Assembly: GCF_963662255.1 (NCBI RefSeq)
Contig: NC_085049.1
Coordinates: 60,683,158-60,747,157 of the forward strand
Origin: Cinclus cinclus
Taxonomy: Eukaryota; Chordata; Aves; Passeriformes; Cinclidae
Length of the DNA: 64,000 nucleotides
Direction: 5' to 3'
Shown here one piece after another: positions 37,222 through 50,528 of this stretch. A program made the position numbers and the translations under genes. Position 1 is the stretch's first letter; the number at the start of each line of letters is the position of its first letter. The notes beneath the pieces were generated by a model, which was not told where the DNA came from, did not search any database, and worked only from the letters and a program-made list of their open reading frames with translations.

Positions 37222-39400
37222 TGTTCCCCAATGGGAGTCTGCCTGCTTTTATGTCCCAAGAATGGCCAGCAGCCCCCTGTGCCTTTCCTGTAGGACTTCA
37301 CTGGTTTTCACCCAATAGCCTCAGGGATTTCACCCTGCATTGGATATCTGAATGGGTCCAGCTACCTTAACTTCTGGCATCACACCAAGGTACTATTTGC
37401 TTCCTTGCCTGGAAGCGTCTGTCTTGATGTTCCTTGCATTGCAAATCTGAACAGATTAGAGAGGCTGTATTCTTCTATGTTAGTATAACTTGGGAACCAT
37501 TTGTGGCTGGTTGTTGCATTTTTACTCTTAAAGTAAGAGAACCCTATTCTGTAAAGAATAGATGTATTGTGCATGTACATGCACTGCAGAGCTGGAAGAA
37601 TATATTACAATAGATATATCTCCATTTTCTGATCCTCAGTCCCAGAGAGACTAAAGGCATCCATGCACCATTTGATAAGTTAACTATTGCAGGGTGTGAT
37701 TTATGCTGTTCTGTTTCACGTCATACCATGACAGGCACCGTTCAGTTCATGTGTCATAGCTCAGAGGATAGCAATAAACCACTGAACAGGAGTGACTTAA
37801 GCATGACAGATTTTATAGGTACTTGTCTGACTCAATTTAGCTTTCCAGGCTACCCCACAAATGTAATGTAATTTAATGGTCTGCACATAGCTGGGCCATA
37901 TTCAGCCTATGTACTACCTCAGTCTGACTCACATACTGTGACTGTTTCCCTGGTAAGCCTACTGAAGGAACAAGGGGTTAATAGCTCTGGGGAATAAGTG
38001 ACTATATTTTTTTCTTTTCACAATCTTGAATCGTTCTTTTAGTGAGACAGAGCATCTGGAATAGACATGTATTTTGAGGAATATGGCTACTTGTGCCTAG
38101 AGCTAATGTCTCTATAGCCTCATAGAGCCAAAAGAATACCTTTGTAGCACTGGAATTAAATTTGCACTGGCATGAAAGGCAAGCACAATGCTCATTACTC
38201 TTACTGACCCTTACTCTATTCTAAGAGTCTATGGAAACAAACTGAACCGTATTATTACTGATTATTAATGTTATCTGCTCTATGGCAATGCTGAGAAGCC
38301 AGGCCCCAGCGTGCCAGATGCTGATCAGAAATATAATCAGCCACCACTGCTCTTGGAAATCCTTGTGTTGTTGAAAGGCAACACTAGCATGGCTGTCACA
38401 GAGATCTGTGTCCCTGTTTCAGAGTGCAATGACTGGCCTGAAAGAAAACCATTTTCTTTTCACAATTCTCTTCAGTTTTGATACTTTGGGGAGTACTTCT
38501 ATACATGTGACACTGACTTTTGCACCTCAGTTATTCTGTTTCTGGTGATCACAATGCAGCAAGACCTGCCTCTGGATGTAACCAGTCCTGTCCCACTGGG
38601 ATTGTAGCCTCTTTGCCTGCTCTGGCAGCTGGACATGGTCACAGTCCCACAGACTGCTCTGGGATTGTGGTTCCTGAATAATTCTGAAAATCTGAGACTT
38701 ACTCCCAGCATTGCAAGTGGTGTGCTTCCTTTTGACAGGGTGGTGAACCAGGATGAGGCAGGGCTGGGACAGGCAGTTCTGCTGAGGATCTGGGCTTGCA
38801 TATGCAGTGATGAAACTTTGTCTTGGAAGGACAGAGGCAAGTGGAATATGCTGCTTAAGGGAGAAGATCCAAAAGAAAGTATCTGGTGTAATGGAAGGAA
38901 AGAAAATGTTTAGATGAGCATCAGGACTGACTTTTGTTGGTGTGTGGAGTAGCTTCCCAAGGGGAACCCAGTAATGGAAGCTATTGGTTCTGGTCTCCAA
39001 TGCTGGATGGGACAGTGCAGGACATACTGCAGGCCAGAAAATGAACTTGCTTTTTCTGGGAAGAAGACTATGGGTGTGACCCTGCACACAGAAGCCCAGT
39101 GTAAGTCTTGCCAGTGACTTCAGGGAGCACAGGCTCCTTCTAACCAGTAATCCAGCGCTGATTTTCTATCTCCCCTCTGCACTCTAAGGTGTTTCTTATC
39201 AGTGCACCTCAGGTATATATCCAAACCCATGCCCTTCCATTCAGTTTAACTCCTTGCTCCCTTCAGGCTGTTAAGGAAAGGTCCTGAGAGTTTCAGATGC
39301 ACCGAGCTTAGAAGAAGAGAGCCAGATATACTTCTCACCTGCAGTGATGGGAAGAAGCACATCCCTGTTGTACATGAGGCCTGATAGACTTGTGTTTATT

Positions 39401-39512
39401 TCACAGAATCATAGAATGATTAAAGTTGGAAAAACCCTCTAAGATCACCAAGTCCAACTGTCCAGCCAGCACCACCACCATGTTCACCACTATACCATGT
39501 CCTCAAGTGGTG
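39401..39512 (-). repeat. CR1 LINE, 5'-truncated 3' end
   Basis: On plus it begins TCACAGAATCATAGAATGAT and continues with GTTGGAAAAACCCTCTAAGATCACCAAGTCCAAC and the ACCACCACCATG..ACCATGTCC block, the reverse complement of an avian CR1 3' end. Its low divergence suggests a fairly recent bird-specific subfamily. Confidence 0.88.
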
Positions 39513-40320
39513 CTGATTAATTGAAGCTCACCCTGGCCTCTGATATGGCAAAGACAGGGAAATGCAAAGGCAAAGGAATTGATGCCTTTCTACCAGGCTT
39601 GGTCTTACTTCCCCTCACTTGTGCCCCTGCTCACCTGGGGCTACTCTGCCCAGCTGCCCTTACAGAGGTAGGTGACTATTTTTTCTCTTTTGTGCTAATG
39701 ACTGGTCCCAGTGGACACCTGTCTCTGTTCAGGTGCATCCTGGCACAGCTATCCTCCTAGAGCCCTTTGCAGTTCTTCTCAGCACTCCCAAATGCTAAGG
39801 TGTGTTAGTTCTGGGGTACACAGGGCAGTGGTGAGAAGGGTGGAGGCAAATAACTGTGGTTTTAAAAGTAAATAATTTATGCAACAATAACCTCTCCACC
39901 CAGGTAATCTCCTCGAACAAACATTCTGCATGTCAAAGGTGTTTCTGGAGATAAGGGTTAGCACAATGAGAGTCCTGCTTTCTTGGCTTTATCTAGTGCT
40001 CAGCACTTAATGCCACCTTGCTCTCTGCTGAAGGCAAAGTTGTCCCTCTAAGTGCCCCAGCAGAGGTTACCAGGCAGGGGCAAGACTTCAGGGGGAAGTC
40101 TTTGCAGGGACAGTAAGGACAGTAAGCTCAGCAATATGCTGAGTGTGGTATTTTCCAAGAGGACTGAACATAGCCCCTAAAACTTTGCCCATGATATGGA
40201 TAGTGAAGTATCTGCCTTGGGGAGAAAAGGGACAGATAAGGAGGAAAATGAATTCTGATGGCAGGGAAATTAAGCTCATAGCTGGAAATTGTGCTTGTGC
40301 TCACAAAGCAGGCCTAGGCT

Positions 40321-40375
40321 TTTTCCCTTTTTTTTTTTTTTCCTTTTCCCCTTCATTTTTCCTTTTTTATTATTC
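40321..40375 (+). repeat. T-rich pyrimidine tract
   Basis: A run of about fourteen T within a C/T-only stretch. No retroelement body is recognisable on either side. Confidence 0.8.
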
Positions 40376-43300
40376 ATACAAATATTGGTTGCTGGTGAGA
40401 ATGTCTGTCTCCTGGGCCACCTGATCATGGAGAGCCCAACAAAAGAAGGCCTGGAGTTTGCTGCTGAAGATTCAAGACTCAGCCTTGTGACCTGCCCGTG
40501 GTATATTGAGAGGCCATTACCATGTTGTGATGGTTGCCTAGCAAGGTAGTGACACCTGTGCTGAGGCCCAGTGACAGCTGTGTCACACCTGCGGGCTGGT
40601 GAGGCTGAAACTCGGTAGTGTTTGTTTTGCAATAGTGCAAAGCTTGCTTCAGTGTGTCCCTAAGTCAGTGAGGGCTGGTGTAGTGACAGGGTGACGCTGT
40701 CTACGTGCTCACCTGGCTTGGCATTACCTACAGCCCTGTAGACAGAAATGACAGAGCCTTGCTGTTGTCATAGAGGCAGAGACTGAGTGGGAGCTATTTC
40801 TGTGTTGTGATGGAATGAACAGGACCGCAGAGTGTCCGTGGGCTGTGATGCAGAAAAGCTTCTTGTGGGTGGCAGGGTTAGAGGCAAATAACCAACACCA
40901 TCCTGCTGCATGGCTGGAAAAAGTGTCGATGGTTAGACCTCTACCAGGGGAGATCCTCTTATTAGAAAGTGTTTCTAGTGATGTTCCTATGGATGTTGTC
41001 TTTTATCATCTCCTGAACTTTTTTATCAGGAAAATTTAATTTCTGCCATATTCGCGTATCACATAAATGACAGGGAGGAGGGCAACAACAGTAAGGTCAG
41101 CTCAAACTGCACAGGTGGATGTCTCAAGTGCATTTGAACAACAAAAAAAATGCTATGGCTGCCTTCTTATAGCAAGGTGTGTATTGGGATGTGACAGGGA
41201 GATAGGAAACAGTGTCCTGTCTCACAATGCCCCTATAGAGGATATGGGAATCAAAATATATAGTCTCCAGGCTGAAAGCCTTGACAGATTAGGAAAGACA
41301 TCACTCTGAAATGTATGAAGGGAATAACGAGTGGGACAACATTTTCATTTTCTCAGTCCCACTAACTTCTGTGTCCAAGCGAGCAGCGGACGTATAACTT
41401 GGCACCCAGTAAAGTCTTGATCCCCTGAGAGCTCATATTAGGGACAATTCTCCAGTTGGCACAAATCTGTAGGATTCCTGACCCTGGAAATGAGGTATGC
41501 AGGTGAGGACAGGAGGATTTGTGCCTTGTGCTATGCTCCAAAGAGGAAGGCAAGCTGGGAAGGGCCTGCAGCACAGGTCTGGCTGGTGAGATCAAGCTAG
41601 AGTACTGTCTTCTCTTTCCCTGTTTGAAGTTCTCAAAGGATGATAAAAACTGGAAAGGACTCAAAATGTAGTTTATGTAAAAGAAAGTTAGGAATTGACT
41701 TAATCAAAGTCCACAAATATTTCACTTGAGAGATAGATTTTGAATAGTAAACAGTGCTGGCAAAAAAAATGTCTTGTTGAAATCTAGGTTACACCTACAC
41801 TGGTAAATAAAGTGATCCAGGGTTAGTTCTCTGAACCTGAGAGGAAGTGGCACAACATCCATCTGAATAAAACTTCTTCTCCTGCAAAGAAGGTAGCCTT
41901 GTTCAAATAATCTGTTAGGAACGATGCCCTGACCCATGTTGTCAGAGTCAGCCTGGCTGTTAGAAGAGCACCCTCCTGTTGTTCAGAGAGCAGTGCCTGC
42001 CACAAGCTAAAACTTGCCAAGAAGCATGCAAACAACATGGGAAATTGCCTGTCAGGGCTTGTGCATGTCTTGAACTGGATTAGTTGCTAAAAAAGAAGTA
42101 ACATTGCTGGCTGGCAGTGAAGGCCATCTAGAAACAGGGTGTGCACTCCAAACTGTGAGGTTGGTTAGCTAGTAGGACAGTTTAGGGATAGTAAATTCCT
42201 TGTCATTTGAAATTTTTCAGTCCAGCTTGGATGTCACACTAAAAAGACAGAGATTTAAGAGAAACCATGGCCACAAGGTGGGCAGGAGAAAGCCCAAGGG
42301 TGAATGCTGTGCACGGGGTCAGAGGAGGTATCTGCTGTGTCCAGCTGATGCATCTGTACCCCTGAAAGATGTGACCACTACAGAGAAAGCCTCTGTGAGA
42401 ACCTCCAAACGATTGTAAAGAGAATCATCCTCCATCATCACTGCTAGGAGCCCTAAGATCTGTGGAAAGCACTCGATTAAATCTGCCTCTGGGATAGGAG
42501 ATTGAAGTGGCACTCCCTTCATTCCCTGCTGCTCTCTTCTGTGGCAATTCTTAGTGCCTACATATAACTGAGTAACTGAGAGAGGCTCTGGGCTCGGAAA
42601 AAGGGAGAGAAGGTTTTTGGGGGTGGGCATAGGCATCTCAAGCCATGGCTATTTTCCAGGCAGTGGTGGAATAAGCTGGCTAAGATCCTGCAGACATCAG
42701 GTCACTTTCCCTGCCTGAACATTTTGGTTATGGGTTAGTGAGCCAGGTATTTGAGTCAGGACACCAGTGAATGCCTGGGAAGGTGGAGAAGGAATAGTAC
42801 AGGAATCTTCCCATTAGGAAATACAGTAAACAAAGCCAGGTTGGATGTATGGTTCCTCTGACACCCCTGCCTACGCTTTCCTGAATACATCCCCAAGGCA
42901 GCAATTGGTGATGTCTGGGAGAGCCTGTACCTTACCAGATTTGATCTGCGACCCACAGGTTTTTTCTTTAGCAACAATGAAAAGACATCGGTAGCTCTTC
43001 TGTTCTAGAGGATCTCAAAGCTTCTTGAGGACCTCAGAAGAGCTTTTGAAACAACAGTCTCTAGTTCTTCAGTGCAGTGTTTGAGCCAGTGGTAAAAATG
43101 GTTAAGAAGGTTTGTGGGGAAGTTCACCATAGATTTTAATTTTAATTTAACAATTAAAAAATGCATTTTAATCTGTGAAGAGAAGAGAACAGCAGATCTG
43201 CTCCAAAAAAGCCATGAAGCACACATTTAAGGTCTGTAACAGACTGTGGGTGGAAAGAAACACCAGTAAGCTCAAGAATGGTTTCATTTGGAATCTTAGC

Positions 43301-44181
43301 AATATTGTACTTCCCACATCACCTTTGTAGCAAACCTGGAGCACGATGATTGCAGAGGGAGCTGTTTTCCTGGTCTGCTGTGTTAGCACTAGAGGTGTTC
43401 CAAGAATGGAATAATAAATGCGGTACAGTAGGATTGACTGAACTCTCCTTGGGAAGAGAATTGCTCAGTAAGATTGGACTGCAGGTGTCTTTTAGCAGAG
43501 CCCAAGGGCGTCCTTAGGATTGCTACACAGACAGATTTACCAAAAGTGGTGAAGGGCCCCAGCACAGGCCAGTGCCCTGCTTTGAAAGGGGTGTGGCTGA
43601 CCTGTGACTGCATCCAGTCATGAACTGAAATGCTAGGGATGTTGAAAGTCAGGATTGCAGTGCATTGGTAAAGCTGTGTGTGAGGCTTCATGACTGATGG
43701 GAGTAATTGAGGATATTTATTTTCCAGCCCTGGACTGGCATGAAAGACCAGCTCTTCAATCCCTTGTTTTAATCCAGCCCTCTGAAATCTGAGTTCGAAC
43801 CAAAGCAAAACAGAAAATTATTGTTTTAAAGACAAAGAGGAGTGGGAGAGAAGCCCCTAATCAAAATGTTCTGATAATTGAAAAATCTATTGGTGGAAAC
43901 CAACACTGGAGAGTCATGCAGAGAGCGGGAGCTGAGCCTTCCCACTTCCTACCCAGAGCTGCAGACTGACCATGAGTGATGGTAGCAACCTTAGGCAGTG
44001 TCACTGCTCTCTCAAAGCCACCCTCTTTACCACTGACCTAGCCCCTAAATTTTCGCCATGGTGTCCTCAGTGTATCTCACCCATGTTTTAGCCTGGTGGG
44101 AGCATTCCCTCCAAGCTGTGTTCCCTCCTTTTCTCACCAGCCAGTCTCTGAGTTTCACAGCCTCTTCCAGGCTGAAGACTC

Positions 44182-44199
44182 TTTTTTTTTTTTTTTTTT
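44182..44199 (+). repeat. Poly(T) run
   Basis: Eighteen consecutive T, about 125 bp left of the probable old CR1 fragment. Confidence 0.9.
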
Positions 44200-44323
44200 C
44201 CTTTGTGTCATCCAGGAAACACACCCACCTCTCTTGCTCCAGCCTCATATTATGCCTCACTCAGAGATTCTGTAACTCGTGTGAAGGAATTTCAAGCAAT
44301 GCAAACTGTGGCAATTTTTTAAA

Positions 44324-44570
44324 TCATGGAAAATAGAGATTGGAAAATCCCTCTAGCTCATCCAGTCCATTATTTTACATTCTAGCCTAGCCCAATTCCT
44401 GCAAGATTCTTGCCTGCAATACATTTTCCAGTGTATTATCCAGCCTGCACCCTTTGCTTCCCATGAGAAACTGTACTACAGAGGACTACTTTTCACTGTT
44501 TGGAAGAGGTTTCTGAAGTTTTCTTTCCATTCTTCCTGACCTAATTTCTTTGAGTTCTGCCTGTGGTAAC
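44324..44570 (-). repeat. Probable old CR1/L3-type fragment
   Basis: On plus it begins AAATCATGGAAAATAGAGATTGGAAAATCCCTC..CATCCAGTCCA, the usual reverse-complement start of a CR1 3' end. A TTCCAGTGTATTATCCAGCC block and a decayed TTCTGAAGTTTTCTTTCCATTCTTCCTGACC segment follow. It is strongly diverged. Confidence 0.5.
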
Positions 44571-45371
44571 ATGCTAGCTGGGTTCTCCTGCCTTCGTGCT
44601 TACCTTGTTCAGATGATGGCAAATAATTCTTGTTCAGTCAAGCTGTTTAGCCACAATGTCTAATGCTTAGTTGTAAAGCTCAGCAGTAATAGTCCTTGGC
44701 TACCTGGGAAAGACTAAGGTCGAGATTAGCATGTTAATGGCTACACAGAGCAGAGCAGACATTGCTGGTAGTCTTGGCTCTCTATTATAACAGTCACTTG
44801 ACACATTCCAGCACAAGGTCTGGCTTTGGCTGCTTTTGCCTTTGCCAGACTTGAAACCACCATCATCTAGCTCATGTCTGCTTCAGTAGATTTATAGGGT
44901 TCTTTCTGGTTTTGTTTTTTATTTCAGTCAAGACTGCTTTGCTATTTCTTGAGAACTAGGCTGCTTTACCCACATTTAAAAAATCCTAATTACTTTTTAA
45001 AAAACAAAACACACATAATGAACTTTTGAGATATTGCAGCTTGGTCTTGCACAGAAAAAATGGTGGGGGCTAGGAAGGACAGTTGTTTCTCTTTTTTTTT
45101 CTTAAACTGTGAGCCTGATGAATTTAAGATGCAGGTTAAGACCCAGGTTTATGCAAGTACAAAGGCACAAAGGCCCCTGGCTGTGGCTGCAGGGTCACCT
45201 TGTTCTGACCTCCCTTGGGCTAGGATGCTGCCACTGCACCTGGACCCCTCCTTTCCATGGCTGGGTCACCCTTGGGAACAGATGTCCTTGCTCCATGCAT
45301 GGAACTGGGGCTGCCCAGGCATGCAGAAACCTGGCTATGAGGAAACAAGGAGGTTGGAGAGAGGAGGAGCG

Positions 45372-45425
45372 AGAAAAGGGGAAAAAAAAAAAAAACAACC
45401 AAAAGAAAGCCAACAAAAAAAAAAT
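45372..45425 (+). repeat. A-rich low-complexity tract
   Basis: Two A-runs separated by CAACCAAAAGAAAGCC. The lysine-rich open frames here are composition artefacts. Confidence 0.85.
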
Positions 45426-48400
45426 ACAGCAGAAGAGAGGCAGACACCCAATTTCTCTGCTGGCTGTCTCCAAAATATTTTGTGTTTGTGTTTTAACAAC
45501 TGGGGCACTCCTTCCCCTGAGGACTTGTAGGGAAGCCTGGGTGCCCCGAAACTCTCCTGGCAGGGCATGCACGTGCTGCATCCACCCCATGCCCATGGCA
45601 GTGACACCATCTGCTCCTGGCATTGCTTGCTCCCACTAGCTCCAAGGCAAGGAGCCAAACTGGTGTCACCACTGCCCTGTCCTGACCTGTCTCCTCCCCT
45701 GGTGCACACCGCATGCAAGGCCATGGGAGGCATGAGCCATGGAGATTGGATTCAACAGCAGGACTGTCTATGAAGCCACAGCTCCAAAATGCCATAAAGG
45801 AATGAAAAGGAATCCCAAATCCACATCAAATCTGAGGAAAAAAGGAGATGCCCTCAATCCTAGATAATTATCAGGATATCCAGAAAGATAAAAGGTGCAA
45901 TGGTAATATCTAGCGTGATTGTTTTCAAAACCTCTCTGCTCAGCACTGTAAGGAAAGCTGGTTTCATTATTCTCTTCAGACAGCATGTTAGACCTTGACT
46001 GCTCTGATCTGTGCTTGCTACCACCCCTGCTCTGTCAGGGAACACAGCCTGAGAAATTTGCTTGTGCCTTCTGGCCACCATGCTTGCCGCATCTCTTGCC
46101 ATGCTGCCTCTCTATTCATTAATCCTTCCCCTCCCAGTTTTCTCTTCCCCCCCTTTTTTTTTCTTGTCAAAGCAAAGAGTTTTTAATAGCTAAAGAACGA
46201 AAACACCTCCCACGCCTTGCCTTAAAAAAGCTAACTCTCTGTCTTACTCACTCTTTTAGATTTCCAAATCTTTCCTGCTAGCTTAGATGTTTCCTTTGAG
46301 GCACTGGTTCATCAAATACCAGCATGTGAGTAGAACTTTAATAAGCCATGTAGCTTCAATGGCCTTGAGAGGACAATCCATGTGAATAAATAAATCAGAT
46401 ATGGAATAGACACCATGGCATTTAGCAGAGATAGAAAAGTTTTCTGGGTTATGCTGTGATTTGATTAGGAAAAAAAGATATTACAAGGGATTTCATTCCA
46501 GGATGGAGTGGTATGTCCCTTGCAAAAAATTTTAACAGTAGGCTTGAAGTTCGTCTGGGTGCTAAGGTCATAGTGATGCAGATGGATTGATAAGATAATC
46601 TTTGTTGGCTTCCTTTAACTCTGCTTATTCTGATTCACCATAGTGAAATGGAGGAAAAGATAAATTAAAGCAAAGAACAGTTGCTTTGTCTTTCTTATTT
46701 CCATGACAGAAATCAAAGTGCAATGTGGTTTGACTGTATTGTTTCAATATTTTTTTTCTTTTCTTTTACTTTAAAACATATTAAACATATCCTTGACTCC
46801 AAGAGCACCTGCAGATGTGTGAAGTGCTCTTTGCAAAGATTAATTTTAGGTCCTTAAATTTTTTCACTACCAAAACAGAAATTCTCCCGCTGTCTTTGTG
46901 CTGATTCCAGCATCAACAAGGATCCCCTGTGCCGTAGGTTTGTATCTGTGGGAATTACTCCAAAGACCCAAGTTTATAGTGTATGGAAACAAGGGCTATT
47001 TTGAACTATCAATCCAGCCATGGCATTGTGGAGCTTAGCAGTTTACTCTGTTTCTGGACTTAGGTTTGTACCCTGCATTGTGCTCCAATGTGCTGGAGTG
47101 AAATTCTTAGCAACACCCAATTAAAACAAGCACTGAATGTTTACTCCCCATCATTGCCATTGCTTTGACTGCAGTGTAAATGCACCACTAATGACTTGGC
47201 CGATGGGAGGGGAAAATTATGTGTCAGAGCCAAGTACAGAACTAGGAATTTGGGCCTCGAGCCAGCTGGTTAGATCACACTGTGTGCCTCTAATGAAACG
47301 CATTGATTTGTGACTCTTACAATAACATTTTTAGGAAATCAGTTCACTGGGTATTTATTTGTGTGTTGGAGCAGCCTGGTCAGGTTGGAAAACTAAGTAG
47401 ACACTACTTACAGAGCAAGAGCAAAATTTTAAGAATGGGGTTAATTAATCATTGAAATAACTTTTCTCAGGATGTGATGGGCTCTCCATCATATTCTGCT
47501 GCACAGTCAATACCAGTTAGTTGTAAAAAATATAGCTATAGCCCCGGCAGGAATTCTGTGTATCACTATAAATGATTATCCGGAGTTCTTTGGGTTCTGT
47601 TACATCTGAGAGGAGACTATGTTGTTGCAATGGTTCCTCTTGATGATAAAAAACCCCATGAGCCTGTTGTAGTTACTGAGTCTGGATGTTTGTGATTCTG
47701 AGTAGTAACAGACTGAGATCTCGTCAGTGGTAGATTTAAAAGTAGCAACAATTTTCATAGAGGGGACTACCAAATTACAAAGGCTCATTCTGCAGAAGTG
47801 GACACCCTGCCAATCTAGCAGCTGATATAATGTGCTGTGATGATTTAGCGAGCTCAGAAAGAATTAAACCATCAATAAAATGACAGATTTGATGCATTTC
47901 AAAGCATCTTGTCAGATCTCATGGAATTTCTTGGCTACTATGAGTTCAGTCTGACAGAAAGACATGGGGGCAAATCCATGATCACCTTGTAGTTTTTCAC
48001 TGGATGCCTCAGAAGAGCAGATGGGAATAGTGACCAGTGGATAAGGTAAGCGTTTATCTACTTGAGTTTTGTACATATCCTTTCCTGGACTGGCACCTCT
48101 TTAATATCCTTACTGATTTATGTATAAATTTGTGGTTTTCTTGTCTGTTTAAAGTTTATGGTTAGCTAAATTACATAAATATTATTATATTTTTCTGTTA
48201 GCTCAGGTAAACACATCCTAGAGTTTAAATACTCTGTGAAAAGCAACTGCCTAGCCTTATATATAATATATAGTCTTATTTTACCTATCCAAAAATTGAG
48301 ACATCTGGAATCTCTAGTGAGTCCTCAAAATCTTTGTTGCTGCATATGATTTTTTTTTTCCTTTTCATGTCTGCTTTCTGTGTGGTTTTTGAGCGGCTGA

Positions 48401-49311
48401 CAACCATAAAGATTAGAAAAAAATCCAGCCAACTAAGACTTGTTTTGATAGAAAAAAAAAAAAGTAGTTAGGTCCAGACTGATTTGTTTGTCCATCTTTA
48501 AGATGCATTTACTTAGTCCAGTTCAATCTTTATTTCTGCCACAGTCTAGCAATGTAAGCTGATCATCTTTGAAAACAGAATTCACCTTTAAATGTGCTTA
48601 GACTAGAAAAAATATGCTTGGTGAGGTCATTTTCAGAGCAAGAGTTAATGCATCATGCAAACAGCTAAATAAAGGCTACAATCTGAGTGGAATTATTCAG
48701 AGCTCAGGGAGAAATCTGGCATTTGCAGTCTGTCACTGGGTTTGAGAAGTCTGGCTCTCTCCATGTCACTGTCACTCGGGAGACATCCTGCTTTCTGTGT
48801 GGCAGTAAGGGAGGGGACTGCGAATGATCTTCCTGTAAAAAACAGCAAAAACAGGAGCGGTGGGAAGTGTCATGTGCGGGGAACGTGTGGAATGAGGGGT
48901 GAGTATGAGCCTGTCTTTGTCCAGTTTCCACAAAGCGACTCTATGGGTGTAAGCAGCCACCCTTCCTCCTCTCCCTTCCTCCTCTCCCTTCCTCCTCAGG
49001 TCAGCTGAAGAGCCCGTGTCAGGACAGCCCATGGTCCCTGCTATCCCTGGAGGATCACGGCATGGGGGACGGGGGGATTTGTGTGCCTCTTGAGACCCAC
49101 CAGTTAAATATGGCAAGTTTTGAGCCCTATCTGGCAAGGTCCTCTTGACCTTCTTTTCCACCAACATCCCTGGGAGCTGAATTTGTCACTTTGGGGCAGG
49201 ATGCACCCAAGCCAGGGTGTAGATGGTGATAGAGGCAGGATAAAAATGCATCATCTGTCAACGCCCAGGCTTTTTTAGAGTTGGCAGTCTCCACAGTGGT
49301 GCTGTGCAAAG

Positions 49312-49372
49312 ATTTTGTTTTGTTTTGTTTTGTTTTTTTCATTTTGTTTCCTTGTTTTGTTTCTACAAGTCA
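49312..49372 (+). repeat. (TTTTG)n microsatellite
   Basis: About five TTTTG units, then degenerate T-rich copies. Confidence 0.85.
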
Positions 49373-49620
49373 AGCATTTGGCTGATTGCACAGGAAATCA
49401 ACTGCTATGGGCATTCTCTTCAATGGGCGAATTTTAAATGAATTTTAAATGGCTGCTGCTGAGTTCAAAGAGAAAGAGACATCCAGAAACTCTAGCCAAG
49501 CCAAATTATGGTGGGAAATATCAGATACAAAGAGGAGAAAACTGCAGGGTAGAAGACAGATATGGCTTGATTTTCCCGTCTATAATAGGTCAGTTTGAGG
49601 TGAAGTTAATATAGAAAATT

Positions 49621-49668
49621 AAAAAAAAACCAACCAACCAACCAACCAACCAACCAACCAACCAAAAT
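49621..49668 (+). repeat. (CCAA)n tetranucleotide microsatellite
   Basis: A run of A, then nine clean CCAA units. The purity suggests a young, variable locus. Confidence 0.95.
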
Positions 49669-50407
49669 CCAAATCAAAACCAGATAAAAGCCCCATAATT
49701 TTGCAAAGAGGCGTTTGTTGAACATCAGGAAACATGCTCTGGTGTTGATGTTCTATGAGTTATGTGTAATAATCTGGGGAAATTACTTGACAAAATATTG
49801 TGAGAAGTGTTAGAATAGGTTCATGCAGGGCAGAAGGTGAGCAAAAGCTAAGCTCCTGCAATCATTCCCCTTATTTTTTTTCTTTTCCCAGTGATTTCAA
49901 GTGTTCCCAGGTTCAGATAACTCCAAGAGACAGACCCACACCCCATTTCAGAGTCAAGGTAAAGAGTTTGTGTTCATAAAAATGTTAAAAGAAAAAAGAG
50001 TGGGGGGCAGGAAATTCAAGGGAAGGAATAGAAATCTAAACTTGGGTGTTGCTTCCCCCCAGCATACATGTGAGCAGCAGACTCCCAAAAAGAAGACTAG
50101 AGAAAGATTGCCATCTTCTGGAAGGATAAATATCTGCCATTGTTCACAATACTAAATCTCCTATAAGCATAGTTTTTAAACCATAGCGTATTTCTGATAA
50201 ATTCATTTCCCAACATTAATTCTTATCCATATAAAATTAATTCAGCTTAATTTCATTGATATATGTGCCATGAACCTAGCTTTAGAAATGGACAGAGAAT
50301 CTTGGGTTTTAATGATACTCTAACCAATCTTAAAATTAAGAAGGTGTTAAGGCTTATCAGTAGTGATGGACTTTATCTATTCTTTCTTGAGCTTGTAAAC
50401 CAGGTGC

Positions 50408-50528
50408 TTTTTTTTTTTTTTTTTTTTAAACTGAGCACTTAAAAGTTAAATTTAAGATGTCCAGATGTGGACAGACTGAAAAAAAAAAAAAAAAAGAAAA
50501 AAAAAGAAAAAAGAAAGAAAGAAAGAAA
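50408..50528 (+). repeat. T-run and facing A/G-rich run
   Basis: Eighteen or so T at 50409-50427 and an A-rich tract ending in GAAA units at 50479-50527 flank about 50 bp of unique sequence. They could pair as an imperfect inverted repeat. Confidence 0.85.

Larger units (their letters stand above)
34726..39400. other. Intergenic sequence with microsatellite and short tandem repeat
   Basis: It holds the T-rich repeat at 35209-35296 and the 21 bp tandem at 37180. No gene is recognised. The longest frame (38527-39087, minus, 186 codons) has no family-like features. Confidence 0.5.
39513..44323. other. Intergenic sequence, nothing recognised
   Basis: Stop-rich on both strands apart from chance frames under 140 codons. 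T-runs at 40329 and 44182 are the only notable simple sequences. Confidence 0.5.

Noticed and set aside
38527..39087. A 186-codon minus-strand open frame
   Set aside because: No family-like motif or hydrophobic pattern, stop-rich flanks, and no retrocopy signature.
45060..45795. Several overlapping frames of 100-176 codons around 45.1-45.8 kb
   Set aside because: They overlap on both strands around an A-rich tract and share no domain. GC-richer local sequence explains the lack of stops.
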